A stretch of 22,991 nt of DNA, taken from positions 698 to 23,688 of the forward strand of contig JAKCWW010008624.1 of the NCBI GenBank assembly GCA_026260175.1. The letters run 5' to 3'. The position numbers were made by a program, and so were the translations under genes. The notes under the pieces are model-generated. The model saw nothing but the letters and a program-made list of their open reading frames with translations. It searched no databases and was not told the origin of the DNA. Origin of the DNA: Reticulitermes lucifugus (lineage: Eukaryota > Arthropoda > Insecta > Blattodea > Rhinotermitidae). Positions 19,826-22,991 of the stretch are shown here, one piece after another (position 1 is the first letter of the stretch; each line of letters begins with the position of its first letter).

Positions 19826-22800
19826 AATACCAAATACCTCCGGTGTGTTGGTACCAATCCTCCAAGTAATGCGGCGTCACTATCCACGAGTTCTCTTCCT
19901 GCAAGCGCCCCATGGAATTATTTTTTAATTAAAATGAACATTTTAAATTTCTTGCTTATGTTTAGGCTATCATCCTACTTAGGCATGAAGAAAGATACGC
20001 TTTTGATAAGTTTATGTTCTTGTACCCGACCTTGTGTATGTCCCCAAGAATAACTTCTGAAGAAATTTGCTGGTTCTTATGAAACTTATTACAAAAGTGA
20101 CAACTATAGAGGCCAAAACAACCTTGTTTATCTTATCTTTTTCCGCCTTAAATAAGTTAAAAATGATAAGACTGAGAACTTGAAATGTAGCATGAACGAC
20201 AAACAAACGAGAAATGCATAAACTGTTTCAGTCATAAACCTTGAAGGGAAGATACTATTTGGAGAACTAAGTGTTGATGAAAGATGTATTAAAACCAACA
20301 TTCAAGGCTAGATTTTGAGTATGTAGACAGACGTATCCTACTCTTGATAGGGCCCAACTGAGGGCTATTGTGGGTTCTTAAATTAAGCTTCAGATTCCAT
20401 AGGACAGGAAATTTTTTAACTGTTAGCTTCTCAAGGAGGACTGTGCCCTGCTGGAACTACGTATCTTTAGTATTTTCGTAAGAAAATTGAGGAAAACTTC
20501 GAACGTTCATTCAGAGCACCATGTTTGAAAACCGATATTATAATGGAAACTTCTGCTTAATAAAATACACTAGTAATTGCTTCGCCACAATATTTCTTTT
20601 AAATGTTGTGAGGCCTTAGCTTGTATGAAACACAACTTCGTGCCACCTTGTCGTTCTGTTTGTAATGTCGCTCTTCATTAACTTTGGATCTTCTATATTT
20701 AATATTTTCCCAATCAGCTAAACGCATGAATTATTTGCTGCCCGTATCTCATTCTGAAAACATTTATGTGGTATTAATTTATTTATTCAAACGGAAACTG
20801 GAATAAATTTTAGGCATCTGCCAGTCAATCCTTCGATATTATCAAATGAGTGTCATTCACAAGCGACGTTTGACACACCATAACTTCATTCTCTGTAGTT
20901 ACGAAACTAATGGTGCTATGGTAAACATCATAGAGTGGGAAAATCTATTTTAATTTTATGTTCGGGAAATCTGCTCGGAATGGCTTCTGGTCGTTAGCAA
21001 GTTTTACTCCCCCATCATTCCAGTGAATAGAAGTGCTGAATGCAATAGCGTCACTGAGTACCTTACCAGACGGAAAGTACAGCTATAATCTGACTCCTGT
21101 AACAGCTATAAGTCTTAAGCATAATGCCCCCTAAACTAGAGTTTTTGTAGGACCCCAAACGTCAAAAAAGCCAAAACAAAATTGAAAACGATGCTGAGAC
21201 TGTTCCATACCTTGTCCCTTATCACAATTATCATCCCAATACACAACGTAATAACATTATTCCACCTTTACTCTCGGTCTTCCAAGTAGATATATTCAAG
21301 TACCTTTTACAGCTAAAATTTTGTATGCAGTCATAAGCGACACCATGCCTCCTTGCCCTCCTTTTGGTCGCTCAAGTTACATGACAGATTAAAAAAAACT
21401 AAATTCATTTCATCACAATCAAAGTTTTACAATAGAAGGGACATTAGAAATAATATATTCGTAAAATGGTATTTTTTCAGTTAGTAACTTATTTTCCATA
21501 TAATGTTAGTTAGAAGTTGCAATAAGGCTTAAAATAAAAATACGGTTCGGCAGCGGTCAGAGGACGCTTGGTTCATAAAAACAAAGGTGAAGCATGATGA
21601 AACCAATCCATCGGTGTGCTATAGTAGGGCCAGCTGAAGGCTAAGTTGTTACAACCGATAGAACTTTGTGGAACGAAGACTGGACCGCTCTAAGGCTTCT
21701 GTCTTCCCAGAACCTAATTAAGTACCTCGCCATGGAGACGCATGGGGAGTGGAGATGAGTGGAAGTGTATACCCACGCATTCTTAAATTGGTGTTTAACG
21801 TATTTACGTGGTGAGTTCCATTACCCGTTTTTCCAGTAGACAGGGGAGTTTGTGGATCCCAGATATGGTTTATACTTTGGGGAAAGAAATGTCTCTTGCT
21901 GCATATGGGGCACCGAGCCTCGGTGCTTCTCTTTTCGAGCTCGCTTCCTAGTTCTGTATCAACTACGCTAACCTGCTCTGGTCTTAAGAGAACACCAAAG
22001 ACAAGAGAGAGCAACCCGTTTTTGACTGGGTTTCTAACCCGCCATTATATTATTCAAGCCGCCCCAGATCGTACACGCCTTACCATGCGGCCGTTGGCAT
22101 CAGGGGGACGTCATTATGAAATTAAGATTACATACTGGAATAAAATTATATCATCAACTTCATTTCAATTGGTAATCAAACTCAACTAAACAGCACACTT
22201 TTCTGTCATATTCAGAACTAGAGTTAGGGGACTTTCCACACGAACCCATTAATTTTGCGGTATATCCTAATGGAACCTACAGTTCGTTGTTGAATATATT
22301 TTGCAGATAACATCAGAAGCGTGTGCCATAATCAAGGATTTAATTTTAGCTTAAAAACACAGCAGCGTTTCAGAACAGAGTTTACTGTGTGTTTGTATCA
22401 ACTCTTCACGTTTCATTTCGGTGCTGAATATTTTCTGCTACCTCAGTCAGTACTTTTATGGTGATGTGAAAATTGTTCAATTTCAAATGCAAGTTTACGT
22501 AACTGAAGAAAATTTCGCTTATCGAAGTCAGTGTGCCTATACTTCAGCACAGAGTCACATAAGCATGCAGTGAATGTGGTGGTAAATTCTTTGCGCTCCA
22601 AAGCAAAATTCGGCCACAGGAACAAATAAGTAAAAAAAATAAAAGGAAATAAAATGTCCCAAAAATATTCAGTTAGTAGACCTGTGTATGACTAGCAAAA
22701 AATGCTGTTTTATCTTTACCGTAGGTACATTGGTATGTATGAATGCATTGCTATGTTGAAAAGCCGTTGGATTTTTTATCGTCACTTATCAGTTTCAGGA

Positions 22801-22830
22801 ATTATGTAAGGTTTTATATTCGCCACACAT
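19826..22830. other. No confirmed gene; AT-rich with a GC-richer block at about 21540-22120
   Basis: Most of this stretch is featureless. The block 21540-22120 is richer in G and C and holds overlapping frames on both strands: 21718-22014 (-), containing EARCPICSKRHFFPQSI, and 21896-22189 (+). The lone CxxC in the former is not followed by a second pair of zinc ligands. A perfect 8-bp hairpin with a one-base loop (gcaccgag/ctcggtgc, 21910-21926) lies inside the block. An unrecognised repeat is my best guess for it. Confidence 0.4.
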
Positions 22831-22991
22831 AACTAACTAACTAACTTAACTCCATGCAGCAGAGTTCTTCTTGGGAAGCTAACGGGTCCTCAGTTAGTCA
22901 AGACATTTCCCGCATTTTATGAAACTCGAAGGTTCATTACCGCATTCACAAGAGCCCGCCACCTGTCCCTACCCTGAGCCATATCAATCCA
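22831..22991 (-). mobile_element. LINE family A, 3' end, running off the window
   Basis: Minus-strand codons from 22991 to the TAA at 22919-22917 read [18 protein letters not shown] followed by MNLRVS, an undamaged 24-residue C-terminus of a non-LTR retrotransposon polyprotein. The 3' UTR runs to an AACT-unit tract at 22831-22847 (AGTT units on the coding strand), the usual tandem tail. It shares its end with the fragments at 1533-1650 and 14772-14977. The frame is still open at the window edge, so the element extends into the next sequence and could be longer than the other copies. Confidence 0.8.

Noticed and set aside
21718-22014. Zinc-finger-like CPIC in a minus-strand frame
   Set aside because: A single CxxC without a second pair of ligands is not a finger. 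The frame overlaps an open frame on the other strand in a likely repeat.
1-22991. CRISPR array, prokaryotic operon or phage content
   Set aside because: No regularly spaced repeats, no ribosome-binding-site-led gene series, and eukaryotic SINE and LINE remnants throughout.

Overview
This window looks like non-coding nuclear DNA from a large, repeat-rich insect genome. It is AT-rich. Open frames are short on both strands (longest 131 codons), and I see no bacterial-style genes, operons, rRNA or functional tRNA. The repeats I recognise, from memory of conceptual translations in insect and especially cockroach (Blattodea) assemblies, are LINE C-termini, two tRNA-derived SINEs and three ubiquitous dispersed repeats. 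A blattodean such as Periplaneta is my best guess, but several of these families occur across arthropods, so the assignment is tentative.

Layout. 1-1532: nothing recognisable. 1533-1650: minus-strand 3' end of a LINE (family A). 1900-2030: a fragment resembling the end of a Penelope-like element, with a decayed hammerhead-ribozyme-like motif on the minus strand. 2205-2560: a tRNA-derived SINE with its internal pol III promoter and 12-bp target-site duplications, inserted into an ATC microsatellite beside a CAG tract. 3827-3969: a 22-bp perfect inverted repeat between 13-bp direct repeats. 4134-4280: a 5'-truncated SINE sharing the 3' domain of the first. 4281-10444: almost featureless AT-rich DNA. 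10445-10940: a TA/GA microsatellite and a dispersed repeat. 11229-11414: a possible terminal exon of unknown identity. 12054-12470: LINE family B remnant. 14772-14977: second LINE A tail (+). 15838-16165: CTT tract and a 74-bp-arm palindrome with hammerhead-like motifs in both arms. 17610-18815: a cluster of LINE B (+), SINE (-) and a dispersed repeat (+). 19719-19825: another dispersed repeat. 22831-22991: third LINE A tail (-), running off the window end.

There is no set of cooperating genes here. The window is a record of retroelement insertions, mostly 5'-truncated, in intergenic or long-intron DNA. The most unusual signals are the three hammerhead-like motifs of the type known from Penelope-like retroelements, two of them in a head-to-head palindrome. 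All three carry core or stem changes, so I expect them to be inactive relics. I found no convincing new biological system.
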